Source: Melastoma dodecandrum
Lineage: Eukaryota > Streptophyta > Magnoliopsida > Myrtales > Melastomataceae
Assembly (NCBI GenBank): GCA_029817715.1
Contig: JARUPY010000245.1
Coordinates: 124,001-188,000, forward strand
Reading direction: 5' to 3'
Length of the DNA stretch: 64,000 bases
A program made the translations under genes and the position numbers. The notes beneath the pieces were generated by a model, which saw only the letters and a program-made list of their open reading frames with translations, had not been told where the DNA came from and searched no databases. Within the stretch, counting starts at the first letter, position 1. Every line of letters begins with the position of its first letter. Below, piece by piece: positions 11,413-23,044 of this stretch.

Positions 11413-13143
11413 CGATATTGTTAAAGACTAAAGAAAAATGCAGGAGTCATGATGTCGAACCATGTAAATATTGATTGACATCTCGATTAAATTGGGGAAC
11501 TTAATGTTTATACGTAGAATTTTAGAGGTTAGATTTGTCAAGAAAGGGCCATTTATTTGAGATTCAAAGTAGAAGTCCAAAATATGGGGATTTGGAAAAC
11601 AACTGGAGGGGGACTTTTTGTATCGAACATAAATTAATTGATGACAAAAGGGATTAAACTCGAGATGCAGTGTAGATGTATCTCAAGAACAGAAAACATT
11701 TTGTGGGCTGACAATTTAGTTACCATTCAACCACGATATGCATTAAATTCCTATAAATAAGGGGTCACCTTGGATTCTCAAATAAAGTGTAACTCCCAAT
11801 TTGATCCCACGTATTTGATGATCTAAAGGTTGAAATGAACATATAAAAGGATTGAAACTACTCAGGCTCGTGCGATCAACTCATAAGTCCAAATTTGACA
11901 AAGTTGGTTAATTGTCTCTGCCCTCTTTTCCAGCGTCCAGAAAATGCCACTGCCACCCTTCCGTCTTTCCAAGGAAGTCTTTAGTAAAGGAGCCTGCCGT
12001 AGCCGTCCATCACATCACGCTTGCCGGAGCAGCCCACCATTCTTCTTTTCATCGTTTTTCATTGGTCTCATCATGGTTGTAAGTGTGATACTCAATCTGT
12101 AAGACTATTTGTAATACAAGTATTTCGTTTGTTTCCACCGTATTTTTGTTTATTCCTTTACGCGACCACAAAACCACAAAAACAACCCCCGTGTGCACAA
12201 TTCGATATGTGTTGCGTAAAGTACGTCAATAAGTTTTTGGTGACCACAATGGAAGACGAAAAATCGTGAAATGTAAAAATCAGAATGGCGAAAATCCACA
12301 AATTGTTTGGAGTAGTGACGTATTTGGAGTTTGATAACGAGTTGGAAGAGATGAGGCATTTTTGGAGTGATTGCAAAAAGTACAATATACTCCATCACAT
12401 AGGGATCATGAAAGTGACGTTGGTAGGAAATCTTCGTGGAAGAGTCATATCCGCCATATACTCCGTCACATAGGCGTCATGAAATAGAGAGTTTTTATGT
12501 GAAACCACAAGTTAATTGAAATGAGATGTAGAAAGTAACTCAAAATGTGGGACTCGAGAGATTCTCGACAAGTGATCAAGTCATAATGAGTTATGTTTTC
12601 GAGATACACTCGAGAACAGTGTGAGTATTTCGTTGGAATATCCATGAAGCCCAAACAGCAGAGTGATATTCAAGGGTGTTTTCATAATGAAAACTTGCAA
12701 AACTTTTCATTGAAATGCGATGGATTTGTTCCACCCAAATCGATAAAAAAAGATTAATTAAGTTGAGAAGAGTGAAGTGGAAGAAGTAAAAAAAGGTAAA
12801 AGAAAAAGAAATTCAAGAGTGGAGTCAAGAAGAATATGAACGCACAATCTAAAGGACTGAGGTGGTTTTCAAAAAGAAAATCGACGCGCAGGCACTCTCA
12901 CAATTATGGCTAAGCTTTGCGTTCTTCGAGATGATTCCTGTCATCACATAATCATATATATTTTTTAGTGTTGTGTATTATATTCAGTCAAAGTTTTTAT
13001 TTTCTTACATTTAAGAGATTCGTAGTCCAATACTTCATATTATATAAAAATTTACTAAAAAAAATTAATCATAATTTAATAATTAATAAGTTTAACTAAA
13101 AGGGCCAACCGTCCCTGACTTGTGGTAAAGATCAAGATTGACC
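11413..13143. other. Intergenic region, no gene recognised
   Basis: AT-rich. Short open frames near 12150-12650 overlap on both strands and show no family signature. A phrase of the form catcacatagggatcatgaaa recurs in altered form about 70 bp on (12393 and 12464). Confidence 0.45.
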
Positions 13144-13338
13144 ATGATGATGATGATAATAATTAGTATTGTGTTAACTTCATTGGACGTTGCATCAAGT
13201 AATTCAGACTCGATTCGGGTAGGACACTTGGCTATGGCGGATGAGTCTTTTAGCAGGGTGACCGTGTATGGTAGTTTTCAAAACCGAAATCTCCTTAAGC
13301 AAATCCAAACTTCTTACCAGTTAGATCAACCATGTTAG
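13144..13338 (+). CDS. Hypothetical small protein, 64 residues, possibly secreted
   Basis: Not recognised. The frame starts at a run of four ATG codons and opens with a hydrophobic stretch (MMMMIIISIVLTSLDVASS) that could be a signal peptide. A hydrophilic tail with one Cys at the end (DQPC) follows. The ATG run is itself a microsatellite, so the apparent signal peptide may be a by-product of the repeat. No intron or neighbour supports it. Confidence 0.2.
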   Translation: MMMMIIISIVLTSLDVASSNSDSIRVGHLAMADESFSRVTVYGSFQNRNLLKQIQTSYQLDQPC

Positions 13339-14112
13339 TGACTTATCTTTATACTTGCTTGCTAAGATTTTGACCAACTCCACATGCAAAACCGAAAGAA
13401 GGGTGGGCTTTTGAAAAAGAAAAGCCAGTGAGAAAGAAAATCCCAACACGTCTCATCTTGGTCTAGTCTCGATAGACAGTTGGACCGAATCGTGCATAGC
13501 TTTTCATCCGCACAAAAGAAAAGAAAAAAGAAAAGAAGAGTAAACTATTCATCAAAGGGAGATATATCCTCTTCTTGTGTGCACATAAAAGGCCAACAAT
13601 AATATTGCCTTGTTATCGCGGAAATAATAACGACGAGTATTCTTATTACCTAAAATAATTTGAGAAATACATCGATAAAACTCATAATTGGTGGAATTAA
13701 GTCCTAGTTCTATAAATGTAAATTTGATATTAAAAATTTCTGAGTTCGTAGCAGTAGTCCACGAATTATAAGTTTGACCGACCTATTTCGCAAATTATTT
13801 TTCGAACCAACGTGATCGAGTAACTAAGCTATGATAACCTCTTCACAACCCATAATTAAAATCTATTATTGTTAGCCAAATACTTACTCATTGCCATCTC
13901 CACCACATTCGATTCTAAGGCTAAATATTATTCGGTCCTTCCATTGTATTGAATCTAGTAAAAAAAAAAAAGTAGATAAGCATCAGTCAAGGGAATCTTA
14001 TTCTTTGGATTTTCCCCAATTAAATAACAACTGAAGTGTCGGGCAATCGTGGGAGTGAGTTCCTCCACTTTGAGTTTCCTTTTTCTCGGCCGTGGTTTCT
14101 TTCTACTAGATT
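13339..14112. other. Intergenic region, no gene recognised
   Basis: AT-rich, with a purine-rich run near 13510-13540. No protein or repeat was recognised. Confidence 0.45.
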
Positions 14113-15131
14113 TTGTCATACCATGGCGTCACAATTAATGTCATCAATGAACGCAAGCACGACTACGATATCCTCAGGTTCAGTGGAGATGCCACTTCAA
14201 ACGGACAACAGCGAATCCTACAGGGGCATGGAAGCTTTTGCCGAAATGATTTCTCAAAGCTTTATGCCCAAGGGGAAATCATGCGGTCCTCACAGGGGAT
14301 GATACTCCCCTTTTAGAGCAATATATGAACCAGTCCAGCATCAATAAGTTATCATGCGAGACGAAACATTCCAAACCATCTTCACGAGACGGACTTCCTC
14401 TTCCATCCAGACCACCGATGTCCTGCAGATGCCCTGGCACAGTCAGTATAAACCCCTTCCTGAACCGACCGGAAGACTTGAGAGGTATGCATGCATGATC
14501 TGTGCTGAACCGAATACTTTTTACAGTACAGGGCCCTGTCAGGATGAATCCTAAAGAAAGCTTGCTAATCCACCCTGGTGGTTTCATTTTTCATACATCA
14601 GAGGATACGTGGTACCTCGTGCGCTCAGGTGATAACAGAGGTTTGGGAGCGACGTCTTGGAGGCAGAAAGAGGAGCCTCACCCCATCACATTTATGGGAT
14701 CGCCCACCACATGGCGTGAAACCATCTGGGTATTCTATCAAGGGGACAACCAGGAGACCGATTGGATAATGATACAGTATTCCAACACTTTACCCCATGT
14801 AAGTAACGGGATTCATGCTAAAAACATGTCAACTTTCCAACTCTTGGAGATCTAACTGTGCTCTTTTGTGTGCAGGGGCTGGTTTCAATATGCAGAATCG
14901 GGCAAGCTCCTTGTAATCATGTGGTTCGTCCTAATCTCGATGCCTTTTGCCATTCAATCAAAGTCCTTTCATAAGACATTAAGATTTTGTTTTCTAACAG
15001 ACTGGGGATCCATTTCCCTTCCGTGGCTTCCCACAAAACGCGTACAATTGTCCCTTCCTGAGAGTCGTGAACCGGGAAGCTTCCCGCATCATCTCCGAAG
15101 GTGACTTCCTGGAGTTTGACGAAATCAGATG
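14113..15131 (+). pseudogene. Degenerate NAC-domain-like gene
   Basis: NAC proteins are plant transcription factors with an N-terminal five-subdomain DNA-binding fold. From about 14530 to 14799 one frame reads GGFIFHTSEDTWYLVR, later WRETIWVFYQGDNQETDWIM. This matches the NAC C/D subdomain pattern in which a VFY-G segment precedes TDWIMxEY. A GT donor (14799-14804) and a 3' splice site (tgtgcag, ending 14876) follow at the place where NAC genes have a conserved intron. Exon 2 reads GLVSICRIGQAPCNH, like subdomain E (W-V-x-C-R-I). A third piece (about 15002-15131) after a taacag acceptor is open to a TGA. Upstream (14113-14500) the frame shifts among phases, so a complete gene cannot be assembled. 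It may be a pseudogene or a fast-evolving NAC-like gene. Confidence 0.45.
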
Positions 15132-15483
15132 ACCTCCATTACCACCTGGGTATTTGGGAACCAGTGAATTTGATGTGATGTACGGTGAGGGTTTATCCTA
15201 CACAGCATCTCATTACGTTATATCACAAACCGCAATATGAAGTATCTAAACTAGACGTACTTAATTGAATTGTTGGTCCTTTGTTTATCACTAAGAAGGG
15301 TGTCTAAGTGTTCAAGTTCAACCAGGATGTCATCATTCCTAAGTTGTATTGTGCCCACCCTCTCACAAGTGTTTAAGCTTTTCGCTCTTGGGTATGGATG
15401 CGATATTATAATCATATTTTGCGTTTTTCCGTTACATTCCTGCAAAGTTATGGAACGTTCAGAGATAACCTGCCACTTCCTTT

Positions 15484-15595
15484 TGTGGGTTTATCTCCGA
15501 ATGCCCCTTTCGCGGGTTTATCTCTGAAGTCCCCTCTTGCGGGTATATCTCCGAAGGCCCTTCTGGCGGGTTTATCTCCAAAGTACCCATAGCAG
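15484..15595. repeat. 27-28 bp minisatellite, about 4 copies
   Basis: Four imperfect units of the form gcgggtttatctccgaag plus a C-rich tail occur in direct tandem. The unit length is close to a multiple of three, so the reverse strand shows a repetitive frame (GDKPAR-like), which I regard as incidental. Confidence 0.75.
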
Positions 15596-15796
15596 GATGA
15601 CGATATTCTCCTGCCGCTATGCTTTTCGACGAACACTATATCTCATTGTCAACAACAATGCCTCCGATAATACTTTGATTTGTTTGAAATATCGAATTAA
15701 TTATCAGCTTTATATTGACGATTTATCTTTGTCATAATATATAATTAACACTTGAATAAATAATTTAGCAATAGGGCCAAATGAGATGCTTACTTG

Positions 15797-15949
15797 ACAA
15801 TTTTATTCTTCACAAAATAAAATTTTGTCACAATAAACTTAATAGGATAAGGAAATTCAGAAAAAAATGAAAGACAAAATATTCTATCTCAATAGTTTTA
15901 TTTTGATAAAATATAATGTTATCTTTTTATAGGTGAATAATAAAATTGT
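15797..15949. mobile_element. Small MITE-like element with 17-bp terminal inverted repeats
   Basis: acaattttattcttcac (15797-15813) is mirrored by gtgaataataaaattgt (15933-15949), 16 of 17 positions pairing. The interior is AT-rich. The right end continues as TTGTAGTG, the reverse complement of CACTACAA, which recalls CACTA-type termini. The left end lacks it and no clear target duplication is seen, so this is tentative. Confidence 0.4.
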
Positions 15950-16053
15950 TGTAGTGGTGGGTGGTATGAGAACTAACCCATCATGGGATTCGTCACTAGG
16001 GTAAATTATTCTTAGTCTTAAAGGGAATATTACTCAAAGGGAGATATATGCTC

Positions 16054-16082
16054 GTGTGGGTGTGGGTGTGGGTGTGGGTGTA
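16054..16082. repeat. GTGTGG microsatellite
   Basis: About five units of gtgtgg in tandem. Confidence 0.85.
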
Positions 16083-17754
16083 GTATCAATGGGTGTGCGT
16101 GGAATATGTTGTTAGCGGAAAGCTCTCAAAGTGTTTTGTATTATGATCCCCGTCTCTGTTTCAAGTGCACAATTTGCTCTCCACGTGAGCTTTTTGTCAA
16201 TCTTGCATTAGAAAACAATATGTTGATAATCAATAGAACTGGCGGAAATTTGGGAGGAACAAAATACATTATCTTTCATCCGACTTTCGTCCTCAGCCGT
16301 TTTGGTATTGGGGCGAGCATGCATTGGAATTTCACAGATATTGTGATCGCTGTAAAATAAAAGTACGTAGATTAAACAAGAAACAAATACTTGAATTGAA
16401 ATTGAACAGTACTGAATTACAAAGGTTGATTTTTTACAACACTTACAGACATGACGAAAAGGACAAAACAACAAAAACAGCAACGACAGACTGTTGGCGA
16501 TGGACGAACGATGGCTATAGCAAACTCCTTTAATGGAATCTTCCTTGGCGGATTGATGTCCGGATGTGGTAAGAGTGACAAAGGTAGTAATGAGTGTTGG
16601 ATGCTGGGTTCTTGACGTTTTCAGGAAGCTGTGGAAAGAGCAAAGATTCTAGACCAACTTAGCCATATTTGGACTTATGGAGTTGATCGTGTGTTTCTCC
16701 TTATTTTTTCTGCCTTTTATGTTCCTAGGATCTTGCGATTATGATTATTCAGTTAGAGATTATCTTTTTAGATAGTGTGCACGACTGAATCTCTATTTTA
16801 TAGGAGCCATGCACATCGTGCTTCAGTTGGTCTCTCTTGGTTTGCCACGTGTCCCATTCTATTGACGTAATCAAACGTGAGTCACTCCGGAGTAAGTTTA
16901 CCCAAGACATCATATGTTCTCAAGCTATGGCAGGTTACATGAGACTTACTCGAGATGTGCTTCTCGAGTGATATTTGTTCTGAGTCCTTGCTCGAGAGGC
17001 GCTCCTCGAGTAGTGTTCATGAGTCTTCTCCCCCTCGAACCATTGATACGGAGCCTAAAATTTATATGTCAGCACTGCCTCCTCCCCGAAGTAGTTTTCT
17101 CACGACGGGATGATCTGGGAGTAGTTTTCTCTGGCACCACCACTTGTCATTGAGCAATTTCTCCTGGTAACAACACTACACATCTTTGGAGCAGTTTCTA
17201 CTACACGAATGTACAAAGTCTTATCCTAGGTTTCGGAGTCGAGAAGGTTTCGAGGTCAAGAAGATGTTCCAGTCGAGAAGACAGGATGTACATTAAACCG
17301 GCAAAGGTGAAGTCGAGATTGGACAGTCAAGTTGAAGTAAACAGTCTGATGGCATGAGGTTGAGATCAGTCAGTCGAGGTGGAGCGGCCTGGATACCCCA
17401 TGAATGGACTCTTGACGATTTCTCATCGATGGATGGACTCTTGACGATTTCTTACTGGGCACATGAATCATCAAGCTCCACCTAAAATATATTTTATATA
17501 TTTTTTAAATATATCTTTGATTCCTTATAGAATCTCGGAAGAGCCTTGTACCAATAACGAGTTGTGAACGAATAAAAAGAACGAGAACGATAGAATAGAA
17601 TAGCAAGAGAGATCGGGAAGGGAAAATGAAAAATCGTTACACTCATTTTCAGATCTCTCATATTTATAGGAATGGGAGTTACATATGATCAAACAAACAA
17701 ACAACTTTAAAACTAATATCGTCATGTTACGTGAACAGGGCTCTTGACACATGA
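16083..17754. other. Intergenic region, no gene recognised
   Basis: Open frames at 16106-16360 and 16914-17153 show no recognisable motif. CTCGAG occurs five times in 16935-17020, and atggactcttgacgatttct is duplicated near 17404 and 17434. Confidence 0.45.
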
Positions 17755-20204
17755 ATCATTCCGTTAAAGTTTGCATCTGAACGAGGAGGAGGAAACACTT
17801 CCATCTCATCAATCCATTCCATCCTTCCCTCAATTCTCAATTCTCGTAAGGCGGTGAGATCCCTCAACCCCCACTCCCCAATTGGTTGATTCAACTTTTG
17901 GCATCCCCAAATCACAAGCGATTCCATATTCGGAGGCAATCCTTCTCTAGGTAAGCTTGTGATGCCTTCACAGTATCTAATAGATAGTTCCCTGAGGGAT
18001 AAGAGGCGATGCATGTCTTGAGGCAAATAATTCACATTTGGACAGCTGTCAAGCTTAAAACTGGACAGGTTACGGGGAAGATCAGAGAGGCTCATGATGC
18101 CTTGGTAGTCTCGAATAGTGAAAATGATTTGTGCTTGTTATGTCGAGGTAGAGAAGACTGGTCAGCCTGTGGATGTTCTCAGGCAACTCCTTGAGCTCCA
18201 ACATTCTCGAAGTAGTAGAGATTGTAACTCGACCAAGTCACATATTGAATCCGGTAACACTTCGATTGCTGTATAAGAAAGGTCGATGGAACGTAAGTGT
18301 TTCAACTCTCCAATTTGGTCGGGCAGCTTGCTGACTCGAAAGCAACTTAACGACAACATCCTCAGATTCTTCATATTGATTATCAAGTCACACATCACCT
18401 CCCCTGAGACGTAGACATTTGGCACGTCGTATGTTGAAATTTGGAAAGCCGAAAACGTTCTTAACTTCTTCATTTGGCGGTAGACGTCAAACACGCCTTT
18501 CTCGTCTTTGTGTAACAATTGATGCATGCCGCACTTTCCCAACAACTTCCCATGACAGCCGGAACCAACTTTGTACTCATCGGAGGAGAAGTATGAGCCA
18601 TCATCAATCGAGTTTGTGAGGTCATTGACCAAATCGTGCATTGAATAATAAGACTTGTCATCCCCCACTTCCTGAAATAGAGAGACGGCTTCTAACCATC
18701 GGAGATTTTCCATCCCCACATTTTGGTATGTTTGACCAGTCCATTTTTGAACCAAACCATGTACGATCCATAGTCGAATTACCTCGTCCTGGTCGAACAT
18801 GTAATACTTAGGGAATACCGCACAAGCCGTGAAGCATCTCCTCAAGTGGACGGGGAGGTGGAGGTAACTTAACTTCAATGCGGGTGGAATGTTTTCCTCT
18901 TTGCTCCAAATATCGTGAGATAATGATTCTTTCCGTTCCTTCTCATCGAATTTGAATCGAAGCATGCCTCCTAACAATTTAATAGAAAGTGGCAACCGCT
19001 TACACTTTTCCGCTAATTGCTCTACAATATCCCAAAGATGATGATGTCGTTCAAAGTTTTCCTCACCAATAGAGTGATAGGCGAGCAAAGATACGCAATC
19101 CTCCAATTTCAGGATGTCCAACCTCACTGGATCAGGATCTCCAACCAATCTGGCGACCTCGAGGTTTCTTGTAGTGAGTAGTATCCTGCTTCCTTTACTC
19201 CTAGAATATAAGGGCTTAAGCATAGATTCGAGCTCTTCATACTTATCGTTCCAGACGTCATCCAACACAATGAGGAACTTCTTTCCTGAAAGTTTTTCGC
19301 GGAGAGAGTTCTGAAGTTGATTCAGATCCTTCTCCACACTAGATGAAGAGGGTGCAACATGGTCTAGGATGCTCTTCATGATGGCAGCCAAGTCAAAGAC
19401 CTCAGAAACACAAGCCCATGCTTTGATTTCAAATCCCGCTTTGAGGTATAGCTCCTGTGCCAGGGTAGTTTTACCCAATCCGCCCATCCCCACTATCGAA
19501 ACAACAATAAATGGTCGGAAGGAGCTGCTGGCTTTTTTGGATCTGGTCAATCGAGCGAGCAACACCTCGATTTCCTTCTCCCTGCCAACAAACTTGGGCT
19601 CGGGCAAGGAAGTGGTGAGGAAACGAGGACCGTTGTTGGGAGGCTTGACCGTTAGATTCTGGACTAATCCGAGCATGGTTATGCGGATAATAAATAATAA
19701 TAATAATAATTTGGACTGGCCAAACTCGAAGAAATGAATCATCCAAGTCTTTTCTCCATTGATTTTTTCCTGAATAAAACTTAACTGCTTACTAAATACT
19801 TTATACTCGCAATGTTGAAATTTTGAAAATTGGATTAGTTGTTTGTCAATATTGCCCTTTACTTTCTTTCTTGTGATTAAAAAGGACTTCCACTGTCATT
19901 AAAATAAAAACCAAACCAAAAGATTTCCCCATATTTCTTTGCTGCTCAGCTCTCGCATGGATGTGAGGAGCGTAATTATATAATATTACTGGTTTTAAAT
20001 CACGTAATTATTGGTTGTGTTTGGATTAGCTGTGAATTCCTTCTTACAGTGAGTCACGTGAATTACATCTGGTTTTCCTCCGCAGAATCTTTCACGGCTT
20101 GGATCGTCGGTAGGTTCTCAGCTCACAACCCCCCGGAGCTTGTCGGAGATTCCGGGCATACTCAGCGGAGGAGTTGAGAGCAGATGAGTTTTGAGAAAAT
20201 CCAT
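17755..20204 (-). pseudogene. CNL-2: NB-ARC-LRR pseudogene, paralogue of CNL-1, coiled coil and LRR deleted
   Basis: The long frame (19676 down to 18162, about 504 residues from MLGLVQN) begins just before the NB-ARC. It keeps P-loop GMGGLGKTTLAQ, kinase-2 KKFLIVLDDVWND, RNBS-B SRILLTTRNLEVA, CKRLPLS and YYSMHDLVNDL. It then loses frame near 18200, where one base is missing relative to CNL-1. The sequence jumps at about 18110-18145 from the first LRRs to the last LRRs, skipping roughly 1.6 kb present in CNL-1. It ends at about 17755, where similarity to CNL-1 stops. Upstream of the NB-ARC is unrelated AT-rich DNA (19680-20140), but a remnant of the original N terminus (ATGGATTTTCTC...ATCTCCGACAAGCTC on the minus strand, about 20143-20204) survives. 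So the coiled coil was replaced, not simply lost at the edge. A truncated NB-only product is conceivable. Confidence 0.85.
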
Positions 20205-20440
20205 TTTCTTCTCTTTGGAAGTTATTCGCAATGGCAAAAGTCAAAATGATGGATATGGTCATCCCCTCACTCTTAATATTTTTTTTTTTTTTCAGAGATT
20301 AGATCAAGTTCACACCTAAACAAACAATGAGTCACAATTGTTCACGTGGCCGATCACTTCCTTTAAAGTCCGCCCAATTAAATTGTCCAAAGTCGAATGA
20401 TGGAAAGCCCTTAAATTTTGTTTTTTTTCTCTTTTTTTAT

Positions 20441-22109
20441 GACCAATAGAATGATTTTTAATAACTTTCGAAGCCTTAGAGGTTCAGGTTAAAAGAATGT
20501 ATAGAAAATAATTAGTATAGAACTATTGGGCGGTTATCCTTCTATTTGCGGCTTCTGTACGATTAACAATTATGAAATAATTAGTAAACAAGAGTAAATA
20601 AGATACGAGTTTATAGTAGTTCTGTAGAGACTACCTACGCTCACTCTCACCCAAAATGTATGGTGGTTATACTAATCAAAACATATTTGTGGTGTAGAAG
20701 GTGATGCGGGAGGTGATACATGATCAACCCTCTATAGCACATGCACTCGAAGGTACTGCACTTTTACAAGTTTGCATAGGTTAGCATGTTAAAGATTGCA
20801 CGAGTTAGCGTGATTAACAATTGTAACAAGGTGTTTGGACGTTCTCCTCCTAGGACGGTGTCCTCGCCAATTGCACAGCTACCCACTGTGACTTCTCATC
20901 GGCTCTCATCGAGTAATCCACTGTCTCCTCACCAAAAATGCACAGCAACCTGCAACTTCCCCTCGGTTCTTCACCGAGTAATCCCTTGGCTCGTCGTCAA
21001 GAATGCTCCACTCCTTGTGAAGACTTCCCCTCGACACCTCATGGAGTAGACGTTTCTACACACAACCACAAAAAATGTAGTTACATAACTAAGTCAGTCC
21101 CCAACCTTCTTTGCTCCTAGAGTTATCGGCCTATACTTCGGCCCACTGCACGTTGGTACATCCCAGGCCAGCAATCCTTCCTCGGATCTTACTACATGTC
21201 ACTCCAACGCTATCCATAGCTTCCAATCAAAGTCCGCCTCGCCCTCCAGGTCACTTTCCCAAAAGCTTCACCAATGATACTACTTTCTGTAACTCACGCT
21301 CCTCATGTGGTGTGGAAAGAACACGAACGATAAACTCAAAGAAAAATTCAACCGAATGTTATTGTCTCGCCACTATGCTACATTTATACGCTATTATACT
21401 AACTAACAATGTCGAGTTATTCTATTTGTAACTATTCAAATGAACCTAAATTAGGCTAGTAGATTAATGGACATTGTACTGCGGTAAATGGAAACTATCT
21501 TGATGTAGAATAATGGATGTAATTTGTTAGTGCAACAATCATATTAATCACCAAAAAACTGTTTTCAAATTGCATCAGCATTACATCAATCATGTTACCT
21601 TTGGGAATCAATTAAAGATTAATTGATTTCGTCCCTAGCAAGTAACAAGGGGGTTCTGCTAACGTGTAACCTTCTCTACAAGAAAATAATCCTCGATCTA
21701 ATTACTAATCAAGTCGATTTCATCCAAATGTCATTACATACGTACCTGGACATTATCACTATTGAAAAGGTTTAAAGAGGCTCGTCCATATCATATTACA
21801 AATGAATGAGGATGTTCTTTCTCCTACATAAAGGTCATTATAGAACCTTCCAATGTGAGAAATATATTGTTCCCAAAAAAGGGAAGATATGACCTCACAA
21901 TTTATTTTGGTAAGAAATTCATGTCTAATTAACACTAACTAGACAAGAAAACCTCCTCTCATTAAGGGAAATTATTTTTGCAGGGTACTATTTAACTCCC
22001 CCTAGCGGGTATGAGTCTTGCTACTTTGATAAGAACCTTTAGTTATGTGGTCACGGCTTGAAGCACAATAGCTCCTGTACCTAGACATAGAGTCTTTAGG
22101 AAATATACG
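20441..22109. repeat. Repeat block B (paired with block A at 5667-7236)
   Basis: Direct-orientation counterpart of block A, placed 5' of CNL-2 as block A is 5' of CNL-1. It is about 100 bp longer, for example an extra stretch near 21360-21400 and another near 21800-21840. No credible protein is encoded; an 87-codon frame at 20786-21049 is not conserved in block A. Confidence 0.75.
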
Positions 22110-22600
22110 AGCATAGAAGCTTCCTTACAAAACATATTTTGTTCTATGCTACAGACCCTACGGCTTCTGTATTTAACCTGTTAGAAGATGATAATATTTC
22201 AAATTATATACTCTAGGCAAAATTGGCACCCTTCCATAACCTGGAGAAGAATGTTAGCAACATGAACTTAACAAAGCTTCTATAACCCACTAAATAAACA
22301 CAAAGCGTTGAGCTTCAAAGTGTATTCAACTTACATCAATGAGTTCTCTCTTCCTCAATAAAATATCTCCCCCTTTTCATCACATCAAGAAGAGAAAAGT
22401 GGAAGAATTTCGGGAGTAGATATTGTGGAAAATATTGGTTTTATTCAGCAATATCAAACAACAATTGTACATAGCACTTGCAGAAGAGAGATAGTAGAAG
22501 GTGTCATAGCACCTACAAACATCAAAACCGTACCACCAAACCATAAAAGGCGTAGTATCTGGCTCAAAATACAACAGTTTTAATATCTTTCAAAAAGAGA
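22110..22600. other. Spacer with a polypurine-tract-like site on the minus strand
   Basis: On the minus strand, near 22366-22395, the sequence reads tgatgtgatgaaaagggggag. This resembles the polypurine tract and leader that precede the 3' LTR in SIRE-type copia elements. No other feature was recognised. Confidence 0.35.
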
Positions 22601-22609
22601 TACAGAGGA

Positions 22610-22920
22610 TCACTCTACCTCTATGATAGGACAATCAACACATTCTTGCAGCAGCTTCTCCTATTGATTGTTGGAGCGAATGAGGCCGGTCTTCTGGTTC
22701 TGCATCATACGAAACTCTTTGGAGAGTGTATCAACTTGGCGTTAAAGCTCAGTCGTGCGTGACAACAACGTGTGGGAGGAAGCTCCTTCTCTAGCAAGGG
22801 TAGATGCCTTAATAGAAGGCTCTGGATAGGTTGAGGTTGCGGCAACAGAAGCATTGGCAAGAGGAGAAGCCTTTTCTGCTCTAGCACATTTGCTTCTAGT
22901 CCTGGTAGTCAGGACTCTCT
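22610..22920 (-). pseudogene. Hydrophilic coding remnant, possibly the post-pol region of a SIRE-type copia element
   Basis: One minus-strand frame reads continuously from about 22920 to 22610 except for two stops. It contains TTRTRSKCARAEKASPLANA, then a Ser/Thr/Ala-rich stretch, then RQVDTLSKEFRMMQNQKTG with heptad-like spacing. I do not recognise a family. The basic then coiled-coil layout, next to a polypurine-tract-like site on the same strand, suggests the extra ORF that some copia elements carry between RNase H and the 3' LTR. That assignment is inference. Confidence 0.3.
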
Positions 22921-23044
22921 ATTGATAGTTTATGGTCGAAACTTTTATTAATGATATACACTATTCTTTCTTAGAAAGTTACTGTACATATTACACATCG
23001 TACATCTGGTTTTCCTCCGCAGAAGGGTTTAGGGTTGATGCCCT

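Noticed and set aside
16106..16360. 84-codon plus-strand frame
   Set aside because: Reads smoothly but matches nothing I know, and it overlaps a 91-codon minus frame. Not enough to call a gene.
16935..17020. Cluster of five CTCGAG sites as a regulatory array
   Set aside because: Spacing is irregular and no gene follows; may be remnants of a duplicated phrase.
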